DNA from: Poa pratensis
Lineage: Eukaryota > Streptophyta > Magnoliopsida > Poales > Poaceae
Direction of reading: 5' to 3'
Assembly: GCA_947311845.1 (NCBI GenBank)
Contig: CAMZMU010000027.1
Span: 72,272,184 to 72,336,183 of the forward strand
DNA length: 64,000 nt
Below, one piece after another: positions 63,845 through 64,000 of this stretch (the stretch's first letter is position 1; each line of letters begins with the position of its first letter). The notes beneath the pieces are model-generated. The model was not told the origin of the DNA. It saw only the letters and a list, made by a program, of their open reading frames with translations, and did no database searches. Position numbers and translations under genes: made by a program.

Positions 63845-64000
63845 TTATATAAACAAAAGCTTCTTGAACTATCTGGTGTCTATATTTTTGTGGCCACCGT
63901 CACATAAATCTCATGTTATTATAAACTGAATTAAGTAATGCATGGCTTACTTGGATATGCAAACATAAATATGTAACATCGAAGTGGAATGTAAAACCAA
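63845..64000. other. Flank right of the Helitron, no feature seen
   Basis: AT-rich sequence without recognisable features. Confidence 0.5.

Overview
The window looks like intergenic DNA from a grass of the wheat/barley tribe (Triticeae). I infer this from the repeat content. There is a BARE/Angela-like copia LTR, a long LTR family starting TGATACGTCTC with a tRNA-Asp primer site, a CACTA element with TTTAGTCCCGG subterminal motifs, Stowaway MITEs with CTCCCTCCGT ends, a PIF/Harbinger element with TTA target duplications, and an RTE-type LINE with a TTG tail. The species cannot be fixed from sequence alone.

Layout. 1-1918: broken exons of a DnaJ (HSP40) gene next to the 3' end of a CACTA element. 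1919-10700: two low-copy reading frames, each split by an apparent solo LTR with perfect 5-bp target duplications (2980-5272 and 8452-10365). Between them lies a repeat field with a tandem duplication carrying pol III-like boxes and a long fold-back. 10700-17225: a MITE, a CACTA scrap, and a minus-strand gene for a multi-pass membrane protein that is cut by a very young, internally deleted copia element. If the insertion is removed, the frame is continuous. 17229-19206: a Harbinger-like element carrying a frameshifted gene. 19483-21770: a Helitron without replicase. 21771-26571: mostly unassignable DNA with promoter-like duplicates, a LINE tail and Stowaway MITEs.

26577-63844 is best read as two Helitron copies joined head to tail, each blown apart by later insertions. 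The first copy holds a 1.75-kb segment absent from its sisters, plus an RTE LINE. That LINE contains a gag-only gypsy-like element, whose 3' LTR contains a further minus-strand, coding-poor LTR element. Target duplications mark each of the last three levels. The second copy holds a 15-kb CACTA element. It carries an exonuclease-like gene, a coiled-coil protein with a C-terminal membrane segment, a decayed TNPD-type transposase interrupted by a smaller CACTA, an acidic ORF with a ubiquitin-interacting-motif-like segment, and a decayed Ptta/ULP1-type gene.

No gene in the window is clearly intact and of known host function. The most notable points are the two host-like frames rejoined exactly across insertions, the Helitron dimer and the gene cargo of the CACTA element. 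All comparisons were made by eye; no alignment, search or expression data were available.
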